Source: Billgrantia kenyensis
GTDB lineage: Bacteria > Pseudomonadota > Gammaproteobacteria > Pseudomonadales > Halomonadaceae
DNA: 64,000 bases
Direction: 5' to 3'
NCBI RefSeq assembly: GCF_013697085.1
Contig: NZ_JACEFT010000017.1
Coordinates: 40,347 to 104,346 of the forward strand
Part shown: piece after piece, positions 20,665-31,119 of the stretch
Position numbering within the stretch: position 1 is the stretch's first letter
Layout of the letters: each line of letters begins with the position of its first letter
Translations under genes and position numbers: made by a program
Notes under the pieces: generated by a model
Database searches by the model: none
What the model was told of the DNA's origin: nothing
What the model saw: only the letters and a program-made list of their open reading frames with translations

Positions 20665-23192
20665 GACGCTCCCCCCAGCACGGTTGGCAATACCCAGATG
20701 GCCAGGAACAGGCTCCAGTAGACGACCAGGTGGAAGTACCAGAAGCGCAGCACCACTACCGGCTCCATCGGGACCTTGGCGCTGACGTAACCGTAGCCGA
20801 CCCGAAGCCCCTGCAGCAGGCAGAGTGTCGCCCCCAGCAGCGCATGGATCAGCACGTAGAGCAGCGCCACCAGCAGGGTGGCATCGTGGGCGGTTTCGGT
20901 GGGTGCCAGCTGCGCCTGCCAGATCACGGCCATCAGCAACACCGACTGCAGCACGCCGAGCCCGCCGGCGAGATACATGCCTCCGCCGAGCCCGGCGTCG
21001 TTGCCCCGCCGCAGGCGGCGTACCAGCTTGGCCAGCCAGAACGTGCCCAGGGTCAAGGCTGCACCGCCCATTACCAGCATCGGCATTGAGAGCGGCGAGG
21101 AGTCCGGCATCTGCCACTCCGGCGCCACGGTCCAGAGGTAGAACCAGCCGAACAGCAGCGAGAGGTAGAGTGAGCCGTTGGCCAGGTGAGACACCGACAT
21201 ACACCAAACGCCGGGCCCATTCATGGTGTGGTAGTGCAGCGGAGGGTCGCTCGGCGCCATCGACGCTTCGGGTGCCTTGCCAGGATGCGCCCCATTTTCC
21301 CACGACCAGCGCAGCAGCAGTACCACAGCCACCAGGGTGGCGACGGCCCCAACCCAGTAGACTCGAACCAGCAGGCTGATACAGACGGCGGCAATGGCCA
21401 GCGCCGCGAACAGTGGCCACCAGGAATTACTGGGCAGGTGAATGGTCTCGCGCAGCTTTCCGGTCAGTGCATCGCTACCCCAGGTCTCACGCCGGCCATG
21501 GTCGATGTGAGCCAGGCCGTGCCGCCCCTCGTAGATGGTACGCGAGAGGTCCGGCTTCTCCCATAGCGGATGGCGCGTCTCCACCGTGGGCAGGCTGACG
21601 AAATTGTAGGCCGTGGGCGGCTTGGGCATCGCCCACTCCAGGGTATCGGCGCCCCACGGATTCTGCGGTGCCTTCCTGCCGAAGCGGAAATGCAGCGCAA
21701 TGTCGAGAATCAGCAATGCCACCCCGGCGGACATCATGAACCCGCCGACCGAGGAGATGAGGTTGTAGATGTCCCAGCCCATGGCCGTATCGTAGGTGAA
21801 GACGCGGCGGCGCATGCCCAGCAGCCCGGTCCAGTGCATGACCAGAAAGGTGACGTTGAAGCCGATGAAGATCAGCCAGAAGCTCCACTTGCCCAGCCGC
21901 TCGGAGGGCATCCGCCCCGATACCTGGGGCAGCCAGTAATAGAGGCCAGCCATCAGCGGGAACAGCATGCCCCCCACCAGCACGTAGTGCATATGGGCGA
22001 CCACGAAGTGAGTGTCATGCACCTGCCAGTTGAACGGTACTAGCGCCAGCATCACCCCGGTCAGTCCGCCCAGTACGAAGATGATCAGGAAGCCGATGAT
22101 CCACAGCATCGGCAGCGTCATCCTCGGTCGGCCCAGCCACAGGGTCGATAGCCAGGCGAATATCTGGATGGCGGTGGGGATCGCCACCAGCATGCTCGCC
22201 GCCGAGAAGAAGGCCAGCGCCAACTGGGGTATGCCCAGGGTGAACATGTGGTGCACCCACAGCCCGAAGCTGACGAAGCCCATGATGATGATTGCTGCCA
22301 CCACCCAGCCGTAGCCGACGATCGGGCGCCCGGCGAAGACCGGGATCAGGGTCGAGACGATGCCTGCCCCGGGCAGGAAGATGATGTAGACCTCGGGGTG
22401 ACCGAACAGCCAGAACAGATGCGCCCACAGCACCGGGTCGCCGCCGCCAGCCACCTCGAAGAAAGGCATGCCCGCGGCACGCTCCAGCTCGAGCAGGATG
22501 CTACCGAGGATCAGCGGCGGGAAGCCGACCACGATCATCACTGCCATGGCCAGGATGTACCAGGCGAACAGCGGCATCTTGTGCAGCGCCATGCCCTGGG
22601 TGCGGGTGCGCAGGATCGACACCACCAGCTCGACCCCGGCAGAGAGCGCCGATATCTCGACGAAGGTGATCCCCAGCAGCCAGAAGTCGGACCCCGGCCC
22701 GGGCGAATATTCGCCGCTGCTGAGCGGGGTGTACATGAACCAGCCGCTGGCGGGTGCCATCTCCAGGAGCAGGCTGGAGAACAGAATGATGCCGCCGAAC
22801 AGATAGCAGTAATAGCCGAAGGCGGTGAGTCGGGGGCAAACCAGGTCACGCGCCCCAATCATCTTGGGGATCATGTAGATTGCCAGCCCCTCGAGAATGG
22901 GAATGGCAAACAGGAACATCATCACCGTGCCATGCATGGTGAAGACCTGATTATAGATTTCAGGCGACATGAAATCGTTGTCGGGGAAAGCCAGCTGGGT
23001 GCGGATCAGCATCGCCAGCAGGCCACCGATCAGAAAGAAGACCGCCCCGGTGACCATGAAGCGCAGGCCGACGGTGGTATGGTTCACCACCGTCAGTGCA
23101 CGCAGCCCCTTGGGATTGCCCCAGACCTCATCCATTCCCTGTTGCAGCCGCCGGACCTCGGGCGTCAGCGTCGCGTCCTTGGTATCGCTCAT
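20661..23192 (-). CDS. ctaD: Cytochrome c oxidase, fused subunits I and III
   Basis: This 843-residue protein fuses subunit I (about 1-560) to subunit III (about 600-843). Subunit I has the haem ligand His87 (FTMHGTVMM), HPEVY (His265 with the cross-linking Tyr), the CuB pair HH (314-315) and HFVVAHMHY (His400 and His402 for the two haems). The part after about 640 carries the subunit III pattern (SVSHLANGSLYLSLLFGWFYLW and WYFHLVVYWSLFLAIWVLP). It reduces O2 to water and pumps protons in the inner membrane. Its start overlaps the coxB stop. The Glu in HPEVY points to an A-family oxidase. Confidence 0.93.
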   Translation of the reverse strand: MSDTKDATLTPEVRRLQQGMDEVWGNPKGLRALTVVNHTTVGLRFMVTGAVFFLIGGLLAMLIRTQLAFPDNDFMSPEIYNQVFTMHGTVMMFLFAIPILEGLAIYMIPKMIGARDLVCPRLTAFGYYCYLFGGIILFSSLLLEMAPASGWFMYTPLSSGEYSPGPGSDFWLLGITFVEISALSAGVELVVSILRTRTQGMALHKMPLFAWYILAMAVMIVVGFPPLILGSILLELERAAGMPFFEVAGGGDPVLWAHLFWLFGHPEVYIIFLPGAGIVSTLIPVFAGRPIVGYGWVVAAIIIMGFVSFGLWVHHMFTLGIPQLALAFFSAASMLVAIPTAIQIFAWLSTLWLGRPRMTLPMLWIIGFLIIFVLGGLTGVMLALVPFNWQVHDTHFVVAHMHYVLVGGMLFPLMAGLYYWLPQVSGRMPSERLGKWSFWLIFIGFNVTFLVMHWTGLLGMRRRVFTYDTAMGWDIYNLISSVGGFMMSAGVALLILDIALHFRFGRKAPQNPWGADTLEWAMPKPPTAYNFVSLPTVETRHPLWEKPDLSRTIYEGRHGLAHIDHGRRETWGSDALTGKLRETIHLPSNSWWPLFAALAIAAVCISLLVRVYWVGAVATLVAVVLLLRWSWENGAHPGKAPEASMAPSDPPLHYHTMNGPGVWCMSVSHLANGSLYLSLLFGWFYLWTVAPEWQMPDSSPLSMPMLVMGGAALTLGTFWLAKLVRRLRRGNDAGLGGGMYLAGGLGVLQSVLLMAVIWQAQLAPTETAHDATLLVALLYVLIHALLGATLCLLQGLRVGYGYVSAKVPMEPVVVLRFWYFHLVVYWSLFLAIWVLPTVLGGAS

Positions 23193-24298
23193 GGTTCCAT
23201 CGTCTCCAGCCAGGCTCCGATATCCTGCAGTGTCTCGGTGTCGATATGGTTGTGCGGCGGCATCCGGTTGCCGGGCTTGAGGGTCTGGTGGTGCTCGAGC
23301 CAGTAGGCGATGGCGCCCTCCTCCATGGGCAACACACCGGCACCCAGCGTGGGCCGAGAGCCGATATCGGTCAGGTCGGGGCCGGGAATGTCATGGGCCA
23401 TGTCGTCATTGATCAGCTCCTGGGGGAATCCTTCCACCGTATGACAGGCCGCACAGTGCTCGCCGAAGGCTTCCTGCGCCTCGTCGGCCCCTTGCTGCAG
23501 CTCTCGCGGGGCTCGGCGTTCGGCCAGCCAGGCCTCGTAGTCTTCACGCTCCATCGCCTCGACATGCAGCAGCATGTTGGTGTGCTGGGCGCCGCAGTAT
23601 TCGGCGCACTGGGCACCGAACACGCCGGGAACATCGGCCTCGAGGCGAAGGACCGAGTGGCGTCCCGGCACCATGTCGCGCTTGCCGCCGAGGCGTGGAA
23701 TCCAGAAGGCATGGATCACGTCGGCACTTACCAGGCGAAAGTCGACCGGCTCCCCGGCCGGCATCACCAGCCGGTTGGCGGTAACGACGTCAGGCTCGCC
23801 GTTCTCGCCCGGATAACGAATCTCCCACCACCACTGATGTCCGACCACCTCGATGAGCTCGGCTTCCCCCTCGGGCAGGGGTAACGGAATCATGCTACGG
23901 CCAGTAGGAGCGGCCAGGACCAGCAGAGCGACGATACTTGCCAGCGGCAGCAGGATGCCGCCGCCAATCACCCAGCGCAGCATGATGCGCTGCTCCTCAC
24001 GCGGTGTTCGCTTGGGCTGCTCGCGTCGCCGAAAGGTATAGAGCCATAGCGCGAAGAGCACCAGCGCCACGACCATGCTGAAACCGAACATGGCCCACCA
24101 TACCCAGAACTGGGCACTGGCCGACGGTCCGGCAGGATCGAGGATCGACATTTCGCCGGCACAGCCCGACAGCAGCCCCAGCAGCGGCAAGCCAAACAGG
24201 GCGAGTCGCCAGGAGCGGTTGACCCGCTGCCTCGCAGAGCGTTGAATGCCGGAAAGGGCAATGAAACCATCGCAAAGGACGCGAACATGGCTGAACAA
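23189..24298 (-). CDS. coxB: Cytochrome c oxidase subunit II with C-terminal cytochrome c (caa3 type)
   Basis: A lipoprotein signal (LALFGLPLLGLLSGC, lipobox Cys codon at 24161-24163), two membrane helices and a cupredoxin domain with the CuA ligands GAQCAEYCGAQHTNM are followed by a fused cytochrome c domain with CAACH. This is the caa3 arrangement. It accepts electrons from a soluble carrier and passes them to subunit I. The start is unresolved: there is no ATG between the signal and the ATG at 24349, which lies inside the divergent DUF2231 gene. I give a TTG at 24298 as a compromise; ATT 24247 is also possible. Confidence 0.88.
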   Translation of the reverse strand: MFSHVRVLCDGFIALSGIQRSARQRVNRSWRLALFGLPLLGLLSGCAGEMSILDPAGPSASAQFWVWWAMFGFSMVVALVLFALWLYTFRRREQPKRTPREEQRIMLRWVIGGGILLPLASIVALLVLAAPTGRSMIPLPLPEGEAELIEVVGHQWWWEIRYPGENGEPDVVTANRLVMPAGEPVDFRLVSADVIHAFWIPRLGGKRDMVPGRHSVLRLEADVPGVFGAQCAEYCGAQHTNMLLHVEAMEREDYEAWLAERRAPRELQQGADEAQEAFGEHCAACHTVEGFPQELINDDMAHDIPGPDLTDIGSRPTLGAGVLPMEEGAIAYWLEHHQTLKPGNRMPPHNHIDTETLQDIGAWLETMEP

Positions 24299-24751
24299 AC
24301 CCGACGCTCGATCAAGAGCCGTGCCGCCATCGCCGGCCACCCTCTTCATCCGACCATGGTGCACTTTCCCATCGCCTGCCTGATGCTGGTGGTGGGTAGC
24401 GACGCGCTGTTTCTCTACACGCAGGACATGTTCTGGGCGCGCACCAGCCTGTGGCTTGCCGGCATCGGTGCGCTGGGAGGCTGGGTAGCCAGCATCGCCG
24501 GCCTGACCGACCTGGTCACGGTCAAGCGGATTCGTGACATGATCCTCGGCTGGTGCCACGCGATACTGGCGGTGATGATGCTGTCCCTGGCATCGCTCAA
24601 CTGGCTGTGGCGCTACCTCCACCCGACGGACCTGCTGCCATGGGCCGTGGGACTGACGCTGATGACGGCAGGGCTCATCGTGCTGGCCGGGATTCTTGGC
24701 GGCATGCTGGTTTACGATGAAGCGGTAGGCGTGGAAATCGACGACAAGTGA
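24287..24751 (+). CDS. DUF2231 family membrane protein
   Basis: The 154-residue protein has four membrane helices and begins with RSRAAIAGHPLHPTMVHFPIACLM, the His-rich motif of DUF2231, a family often found beside haem-copper oxidases or cytochromes. The start at 24287 is supported by AAAGGA upstream. It is divergent from coxB and its 5' end overlaps any plausible coxB start. A role in haem or metal handling is only inferred. Confidence 0.85.
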   Translation: MAEQTRRSIKSRAAIAGHPLHPTMVHFPIACLMLVVGSDALFLYTQDMFWARTSLWLAGIGALGGWVASIAGLTDLVTVKRIRDMILGWCHAILAVMMLSLASLNWLWRYLHPTDLLPWAVGLTLMTAGLIVLAGILGGMLVYDEAVGVEIDDK

Positions 24752-24805
24752 AGCAAGCCGTGCTTGGCAGGTCGAGTGGCGCATGGTGACTCTCCTTGTC
24801 ATGCC

Positions 24806-25225
24806 TCAATCGAATGGCTTGCTGAGCACAAGCACCAGGACAGCCAGCATCAGCGTAGCCGCCAGAGCCGCGGTCAGAGCGCTTGCCGGGACCAGGAAAC
24901 GGCGCTTGTCGCGCTCCAGGCGAACGATCATGGCCCCACACAGTACATGGCACAGCACCATGCCGCTCACTGCTGCAAGCTTGAGCACCAGCCAACCGCC
25001 GATCAGCTGCGCCACGATGAACAGCAAGGTGCCGCTCATGATGGCCAGCAGGGCGAAGGGCGTGGCGATATGAGTGAAGACGAAGCGCAGTAATTCCGGG
25101 GCAGGCATCTCGAACGAGGTAGTCTCCCGCACCCTGGCACTCACCCAGAGCATGGCGGGAAGATAAAGCAGCGCTGCACACCAGCACAGCAGCGACGCAA
25201 TGTGCAGAATCTTTATCCACGGCAT
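24806..25225 (-). CDS. CopD/HemJ-like four-helix membrane protein
   Basis: This 139-residue protein has four predicted helices and an N-terminal MPWIKILHIASLLCWCAALLYLPAMLW segment whose His in a first helix resembles CopD and HemJ-like families. In oxidase clusters such proteins are usually annotated CopD family. It converges on the DUF2231 gene. Possible roles are copper delivery to the oxidase or protoporphyrinogen oxidation; the sequence does not decide between them. Confidence 0.7.
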   Translation of the reverse strand: MPWIKILHIASLLCWCAALLYLPAMLWVSARVRETTSFEMPAPELLRFVFTHIATPFALLAIMSGTLLFIVAQLIGGWLVLKLAAVSGMVLCHVLCGAMIVRLERDKRRFLVPASALTAALAATLMLAVLVLVLSKPFD

Positions 25226-25504
25226 AACAGCATCCTTGCAGCAGCAGCGTTCCCCTACCCTAGCGAATGTAAGACAGCGGTGCCAGGCTCGCCGGCGTCA
25301 TTGACAGCAACACGTCACGGCACTACTGCGACCCGCCCCTTGCTCACCGAACCCCCCGCGCTACCTGCCGCAACACGGCGAAACGAACCGCAATTGCCAA
25401 AGCGCGTGAAACGGTGTTTCCTCTGCTTAACACATGCGAACCATCCGCGCTCGAATCAGTCAGATAGCCAAGTCGGTCGCCGTGTCGACCCAGGAGACCC
25501 GTTG

Positions 25505-25840
25505 ATGGCCAAGATGAACCAACCCAAGGCCCGACAGAGCCGGCGTGCCTTCCTACGCAATGGCCTGCTGGGGATGGCGGCACTGCCTCTGGGTGTCGGC
25601 ATATTGTCGCGCCAGGCATTCGCCCAGACCCTGCCGAGGCTGAACCCCAGCATCGAGCAGGCCCAGGCATTGAACTATGTCGAAGTGGCCGAACAGGCCA
25701 GCGACCACCCCGCGTATGAGCCAGGCGAAACCTGCAGCAACTGCATGTTCTTCGAGAGTCGCAGTGAAGGCTGCCAGCTTTTCCCCCAGAACAGCGTCGA
25801 GCCGGGCGGCTGGTGCCAGTCCTGGATCAGCGCAGATTGA
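25505..25840 (+). CDS. High-potential iron-sulfur protein (HiPIP), Tat-exported
   Basis: The 111-residue precursor carries a twin-arginine signal (SRRAFLRNGLLGMAALPLGVG) cleaved near AFA-QT. The mature domain has the four [4Fe-4S] cysteines Cys77, Cys80, Cys90 and Cys104 (CSNCMFF, EGCQLF, GGWCQSW). HiPIPs are periplasmic one-electron carriers. Lying a few genes from a caa3 oxidase, it is a plausible electron donor to it. AGGAG lies nine bases upstream of the ATG. Confidence 0.93.
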   Translation: MAKMNQPKARQSRRAFLRNGLLGMAALPLGVGILSRQAFAQTLPRLNPSIEQAQALNYVEVAEQASDHPAYEPGETCSNCMFFESRSEGCQLFPQNSVEPGGWCQSWISAD

Positions 25841-25933
25841 GGCGACTCGACCATGCCTGCATGGCTAGACCAGCCGGCGAGAGAAGGCCGCAGCCTCATC
25901 TCTCAGCGTTGACCGGCGCAAGCCATTCCGGCC

Positions 25934-27490
25934 CTACTCTTTGACTTCCTCATCGGGAAGCGGCCACTGATAGCGCCTGGTGACGCTGCCATCCTGGGCT
26001 ATCGACTCCAGTCTCACGGGGAACCCCCATAGCTGGTGAAGATGGCGAATCACCGGATAGACGCTACGTCCCAGAGGGCGACGACGATCCTGCACGTGAT
26101 GCAGCGTCAATGAGCGGTTACCGCGAATGTCGGCTTCGTAGACCTGGATGTTCGGCTCACGCAGCGACAAGGCATACTGGGCGGCCAGCGCTTCGCGAAT
26201 CCGACGGTAGCCACGCTCGTCGTGGATGGCCGCGACTTCCAGCATCTCTTCCTGATCGTCATCCACGATGCTGAACAGCTTGAGGTCTCTCATTACCTTG
26301 GGCGAGAGGAACTGCTGGATGAACGACTCGTCCTTGAAGTTGCGCATGGCAAATTGGACTACCTCCAGCCAGTCGCCGCCGGCGGTATCGGGGAACCACT
26401 CCCGGTCCTCATCGGTCGGGCTTTCGCACATGCGCTTGATATCGCTGAACATGGCGAAGCCCAGCGCATAGGGATTGATGCCGCTGTAGAAGGGGCTGTC
26501 GAACCCGGGCTGGCTGACCACGGCGGTATGCGACTGCAGGAACTCCAGCATCAGCCCCTCGTCGACCAGCCCCTCGTCGTATAGGCGATTCATCAGGGTG
26601 TAGTGCCAGAAAGACGCCCACCCTTCGTTCATCACCTGGGTCTGTCGCTGGGGATAGAAGTACTGCGCCAGCTTGCGCACGATGCGCACGATCTCCCGCT
26701 GCCATGGTGCCAAGAGTGGCGCGTTCTTCTCGATGAAGTAGAGCAGGTTCTCCTGGGGTTCGGGGGGATAGCGGCCGCCTTCGTGCAGCCCCAGCGGATC
26801 CTCCTCGCTGTCGAGGCTGCCGAGCAGGGCATCCGACGAGCGCGGGCCCGGGATGGTCCGCCACAGGGTGTTGACCTGCGCCTGGAGGTACTCCTCGCGC
26901 TCCGCCTGGCGCCGCACCTCTTCCTCGGCGGAGATCGGCGAGGGGCGCTTGTAGCGATCCACGCCGTAGTTCTGCAGGGCGTGGCAGGCGTCGAGCAATT
27001 GCTCGACGGCGGTAACCCCATGGCGCTCCTCGCACTCGGCCACGTACTTGCGGGCGAAGACCAGGTAGTCGACGATCGAGCTGGCATCCGTCCAGGTACG
27101 GAACAGGTAGTTGCCCTTGAAGAAGGAGTTGTGGCCGTAGCAGGCGTGGGCCATGACCAGCACCTGCATCATCAGCGTGTTTTCCTCCATCAGGTAGGCG
27201 ATGCAGGGGTCGGAATTGATCACCAGCTCGTAGGCCAGCCCCATCTGCCCGCGCCGATAGGCCTGCTCCACCGCCAGGAACTGCTTGCCGAACGACCAGT
27301 GGTGATAGCCTACCGGCATACCCACGCTGGCGTAGGCATCCATCATCTGCTCGGTGGTGATGATCTCGATCTGATTGGGATAGGTGTCCAGCCGGTACTC
27401 ATCGGCCAGCCTGGCCAGCTCTTGCTCGTACGACTCGAGGATGTCGAAGTTCCAGTCGGAACCGGTGGCGATGGGCTTGCGTCGGGTCAT
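25934..27490 (-). CDS. ycgB: SpoVR family protein
   Basis: The 518-residue protein matches SpoVR/YcgB throughout: YPNQIEIITTEQMMDAYASVGMPVGYHHWSFGKQF near the N-terminus, followed by NSDPCIAYLMEENT and MNEGWASFWHYTLMNRLYDEG. It is cytoplasmic and its biochemical role is unsettled. It is the last gene of prkA-yeaH-spoVR, a set that is coinduced in stationary phase and nitrogen stress in E. coli. GAGGAGGCC lies just upstream of the start. Confidence 0.95.
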   Translation of the reverse strand: MTRRKPIATGSDWNFDILESYEQELARLADEYRLDTYPNQIEIITTEQMMDAYASVGMPVGYHHWSFGKQFLAVEQAYRRGQMGLAYELVINSDPCIAYLMEENTLMMQVLVMAHACYGHNSFFKGNYLFRTWTDASSIVDYLVFARKYVAECEERHGVTAVEQLLDACHALQNYGVDRYKRPSPISAEEEVRRQAEREEYLQAQVNTLWRTIPGPRSSDALLGSLDSEEDPLGLHEGGRYPPEPQENLLYFIEKNAPLLAPWQREIVRIVRKLAQYFYPQRQTQVMNEGWASFWHYTLMNRLYDEGLVDEGLMLEFLQSHTAVVSQPGFDSPFYSGINPYALGFAMFSDIKRMCESPTDEDREWFPDTAGGDWLEVVQFAMRNFKDESFIQQFLSPKVMRDLKLFSIVDDDQEEMLEVAAIHDERGYRRIREALAAQYALSLREPNIQVYEADIRGNRSLTLHHVQDRRRPLGRSVYPVIRHLHQLWGFPVRLESIAQDGSVTRRYQWPLPDEEVKE

Positions 27491-27508
27491 GAGGCCTCCT
27501 CGTCCACG

Positions 27509-28792
27509 TCAATGGGCGGCGCGACGTTTGAACAGCTCGCGGAACACCGGGTAGATGTCGCCTGCCTCGACGATCTGGCGCATGGCGAAGCGGTCGGAAT
27601 ACTCGTCAGCCACGGTCTCGTACTCCTCCCACAGCGCCTGGTGCGCATGGGGCGTGATCTCGACATAGGTGAAATATTGTAGACGCGGCATCAGCTTCTT
27701 CATCAACAGCTCACGGCAATTCACCGAGTCGTCGTCCCAGTTGTCGCCGTCGGAGGCCTGGGCGACATACAGATTCCACTGCGATGGCGAGTAGCGCCGA
27801 GTGATGATCTCGTCGACCAGGCTCAGGGCACTGGAGACGATGGTGCCACCGGTCTCCCGCGAGTAGAAAAACTCCTCCTCATCGACCTCCTTGGCCGCAG
27901 TATGGTGGCGCACGAAGACAAGCTCGACTTTCTCGTAGTTGCGCTCGAGGAACAGATAAAGCAGCAGGAAGAAGCGCTTGGCAATGTCCTTGTGGGCCTG
28001 TGTCATGGAGCCCGAGACATCCATGACGCAGAACATCACCGCCTTGCTCGAAGGCTGCGGCTGGTTGATCAGGTTGTTGTAGCGCAGATCGTAGGTATCG
28101 ATATAGGGCACCGCCTCGAGGCGCTTCTCGAGCCGCTCGATCTCCGCCTTGAGCTCGGCGATGCGCGACGGATTGCGCAGCACCGGATCCTTGCTTTCCT
28201 CCTCATCCAGCGCTTCCTGTGCTTCACGCAGCGCTCGCCGGATCGGCGCGCGCATGGCGATACGCCTGGCATAGGCCTCGCGCATGGAGCGCACGATGTT
28301 GATGCGAGACGGCACGCCGTCGCGGGTCACCCCGGCACGCACCGGCTTCACCTCATCGAGATCCTTGAGCGCCTTGCGCTCGAGGTGCGGCAGCTCGAGG
28401 CCGTCGAAGACGAAATCGAGGAACTCCTCCCGGCTCAGGGAGAAGGCAAACTCATCCATGCCCTCGCCCTGGTTGGAGGCACTGCCCTCCCCGGCTCCGC
28501 CTCCACCGCCGCCACCGCCGGGGCGACGAAGCCGGTCGCCCTCGATGAACTCCTTGTTGCCGGGGCTGACGATGGTACGTCTGCCGCCCGTCCCGTGCTG
28601 GAATACCGGCTCAGAGATGTCGCGCGTAGGGATCGAAACCTTCTCGCCCCGCTCCATGTCGGTGATCGAGCGGCGATTGACCGCCTCCTCCACCGAACGC
28701 TTGATATGCGTGCGGTAGCGATCGAGGAAGCGCTGGCGGTTCACCGCGCTCTTGTTCTTGGCATTGGGGCGTCGATCGATGAAATAGGTCAT
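27509..28792 (-). CDS. yeaH: YeaH/YhbH family protein (DUF444, VWA-like)
   Basis: The 427-residue protein starts [27 protein letters not shown], as in YeaH. A Gly-rich linker lies around residues 95-108. The C-terminal half has a VWA-like MIDAS sequence ([22 protein letters not shown]). In known systems YeaH works with the PrkA kinase. It sits between prkA and spoVR with gaps of 23 and 18 bases. Confidence 0.95.
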   Translation of the reverse strand: MTYFIDRRPNAKNKSAVNRQRFLDRYRTHIKRSVEEAVNRRSITDMERGEKVSIPTRDISEPVFQHGTGGRRTIVSPGNKEFIEGDRLRRPGGGGGGGGAGEGSASNQGEGMDEFAFSLSREEFLDFVFDGLELPHLERKALKDLDEVKPVRAGVTRDGVPSRINIVRSMREAYARRIAMRAPIRRALREAQEALDEEESKDPVLRNPSRIAELKAEIERLEKRLEAVPYIDTYDLRYNNLINQPQPSSKAVMFCVMDVSGSMTQAHKDIAKRFFLLLYLFLERNYEKVELVFVRHHTAAKEVDEEEFFYSRETGGTIVSSALSLVDEIITRRYSPSQWNLYVAQASDGDNWDDDSVNCRELLMKKLMPRLQYFTYVEITPHAHQALWEEYETVADEYSDRFAMRQIVEAGDIYPVFRELFKRRAAH

Positions 28793-28815
28793 GCAGACCT
28801 CCTGGCTCGCGCCGC

Positions 28816-30738
28816 TTATTGCGATTTACGCACCCGCAGATACCACTCCGACAGCAGCCTGACCTGCTTCTCGGTATAGCCACGGTCCTTCATGCGGGCC
28901 ACGAAATCCTCGTGCTTCTTCTGGTCCGCGGTGGATGCCTTGGCGTTGAACGAGATCACCGGCAGCAGCTCCTCGGTGTTGGCGAACATCTTGTGCTCGA
29001 TCACCCCGCGCAGCTTCTCGTAGGACTGCCAGCTGGGGTTCATGCCGTTGTTCTGGGCACGTGCCCGCAGCACGAAGTTGACCACCTCGTGACGGAAATC
29101 CTTGGGGTTGGAGATGCCGGCTGGCTTCTCGATCTTCTCCAGCTCCTCGTTGAGCGACTGGCGATCGAAGAGCTCGCCGGTCTCGGGGTCGCGGTACTCC
29201 TGGTCCTGAATCCAGAAGTCGGCGTAGGTGACGTAGCGGTCGAAGATGTTCTGGCCGTACTCGGAATAGGACTCGAGATACGCCGTCTGGATCTCCTTGC
29301 CGATGAAGTCGACGTAGCGCGGGGCCAGGAACTCCTTGATGAAGCGCAGGTAGCGCTCGAAGGTTTCCTTGGGCAGATGCTCCTGCTCGAGGCGCTGCTC
29401 CAGTACGTAGAGCAGGTGCACCGGGTTGGCGGCGATCTCGTGATTGTCGAAGTTGAACACCTTCGACAGGATCTTGAAGGCGAAGCGGGTGGAGAGCCCG
29501 TCCATGCCCTCGTCGACCCCCGCTGCGTCGCGGTACTCCTGAATCGACTTGGCCTTGGGGTCGGTGTCCTTGAGGTTCTCGCCGTCGTAGACCCGCATCT
29601 TGGAGTAGATGCTGGAGTTCTCCGGCTCCTTGAGCCGCGAGAGCACCGAGAACTGCGCCAGCATGCGCAGGGTATCCGGGGCACAGGGAGCTTCCGCCAG
29701 CGAGGAGTGCTCGAGCAGTTTCTTGTAGATGTTGATTTCCTCGGTCACACGCAGGCAGTAGGGCACCTTGACGATGTAGACGCGGTCGAGGAAGGCCTCG
29801 TTGTTACGGTTGTTGCGGAAGGCCTGCCACTCGCTCTCGTTGGAGTGGGCCAGCACGATGCCGTCGAAGGGAATGGCTCCCATGCCCTCGGTGGGGTTGT
29901 AGTTGCCCTCCTGGGTCGCCGTCAGCAGGGGGTGGAGCACCTTGATCGGGGCCTTGAACATCTCGATGAACTCCATCAGGCCCTGATTGGACTTGCACAG
30001 CCCGCCGGAGAAGCTGTAGGCGTCCGGGTCGTCCTGGGAGTAGAGCTCGAGCTGGCGAATGTCGACCTTGCCCACCAGCGAGGAGATGTCCTGGTTGTTC
30101 TCGTCGCCCGGCTCGGTCTTGGATATGGCGATCTGATTGAGTCGCGAAGGGTAGAGGCGCACCACCTTGAACTGGGAAATATCGCCGCCGAACTCCTTCA
30201 GCCGTTTGGATGCCCAGGGCGACATCACGCTCTTCACATAACGGCGCGGAATGCCGTACTCCTTCTCGAGCAGCTCGCCGTCCTCCTCGGGGGAGAACAG
30301 TCCCAGCGGCGACTCATAGACCGGCGACCCCTTGATGGCATAGAACGGGATACGCTCCATCAACAGCTTGAGTCGTTCGGCCAGCGACGACTTGCCGCCA
30401 CCCACCGGGCCGAGCAGGTAGAGAATCTGCTTGCGCTCCTCGAGCCCCTGGGCGGCATGACGGAAGTAGGCCACGATCTGCTCGATCGACTCCTCCATGC
30501 CGTAGAACTCGGAAAAGGCTGGGTAGCGACGAATCACCTTGTTGGAAAAGATTCGGGAGAGACGCGGATCCTTGGCGGTGTCGATTACCTCGGGTTCGCC
30601 GATGGCCTTCAGCATCCGCTCGGCGGCGCTGGCGTAGGCCATGGGGTCCTCGCGACACAGCTCCAGGTATTCCTGCAGGCTCATTTCCTCCTGCTGGACA
30701 CGGGAGAAGCGGTTCTGCACATGGTCGAAGATGCTCAT
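28816..30738 (-). CDS. prkA: PrkA serine protein kinase (YeaG)
   Basis: From ATG 30738 (AGGAGG upstream) the protein has 640 residues, the normal length. The N-terminal AAA domain has Walker [10 protein letters not shown] at 110-118, and the C-terminal domain resembles PrkA kinases ([34 protein letters not shown]). It heads the stress operon with yeaH and spoVR. An upstream in-frame ATG at 30843 lacks a good ribosome site. Confidence 0.95.
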   Translation of the reverse strand: MSIFDHVQNRFSRVQQEEMSLQEYLELCREDPMAYASAAERMLKAIGEPEVIDTAKDPRLSRIFSNKVIRRYPAFSEFYGMEESIEQIVAYFRHAAQGLEERKQILYLLGPVGGGKSSLAERLKLLMERIPFYAIKGSPVYESPLGLFSPEEDGELLEKEYGIPRRYVKSVMSPWASKRLKEFGGDISQFKVVRLYPSRLNQIAISKTEPGDENNQDISSLVGKVDIRQLELYSQDDPDAYSFSGGLCKSNQGLMEFIEMFKAPIKVLHPLLTATQEGNYNPTEGMGAIPFDGIVLAHSNESEWQAFRNNRNNEAFLDRVYIVKVPYCLRVTEEINIYKKLLEHSSLAEAPCAPDTLRMLAQFSVLSRLKEPENSSIYSKMRVYDGENLKDTDPKAKSIQEYRDAAGVDEGMDGLSTRFAFKILSKVFNFDNHEIAANPVHLLYVLEQRLEQEHLPKETFERYLRFIKEFLAPRYVDFIGKEIQTAYLESYSEYGQNIFDRYVTYADFWIQDQEYRDPETGELFDRQSLNEELEKIEKPAGISNPKDFRHEVVNFVLRARAQNNGMNPSWQSYEKLRGVIEHKMFANTEELLPVISFNAKASTADQKKHEDFVARMKDRGYTEKQVRLLSEWYLRVRKSQ

Positions 30739-31119
30739 CGAAGCCTCCTGTTTGCCTTGCCCCCTGACCACCGAACCGGGTGGCCGCCGCGGGTTACTCA
30801 TCAGCCTAGTCACTTCGGGGCGCAGTGGGCGGCAAAAAATCAACGCAAGGGAAGGATAACCATGAGAACGCAGGGCCTGCCAAGGGTTCGATGAGGCAGC
30901 GGAAAGGATTAAACGCTATTAGGACGCACGGCAATCAGGCAGGATGAGTCGCACGCCAGACCTGGCGCAGGGCTCGTCATTCGGCGCGCGGGGTCGCCAG
31001 CCGGAAGGGAAAGCGAGGAAGTGAAGCGAAGCAATAGATTACACCAGCATAGTCGGCACAACGCAGCAGGCGATCAACGCTAGCAGAGCGCCGGGGGCGC
31101 TGCCCCCGGCGCAAGCGAT
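30739..31119. other. Intergenic region upstream of prkA
   Basis: These 381 bases separate the end of the envelope cluster from prkA. They hold the hairpin at 31088-31112 and must hold the prkA promoter. I see no convincing gene: the only frame with a ribosome-site-like GGAAGGA (ATG near 30860) is ten codons long. Confidence 0.5.
31088..31112 (-). terminator. Strong hairpin closing the eight-gene envelope cluster
   Basis: A perfect 11-bp stem (GCGCCGGGGGC, loop of three, GCCCCCGGCGC) begins eight bases after the stop of the gene at 31120. No U tract follows, so it may be Rho-assisted or protect the 3' end. Confidence 0.5.

Noticed and set aside
30860..30892. A ten-codon frame with a GGAAGGA before its ATG, upstream of prkA
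   Set aside because: It is too short to support, and nothing downstream on that strand suggests a leader peptide.
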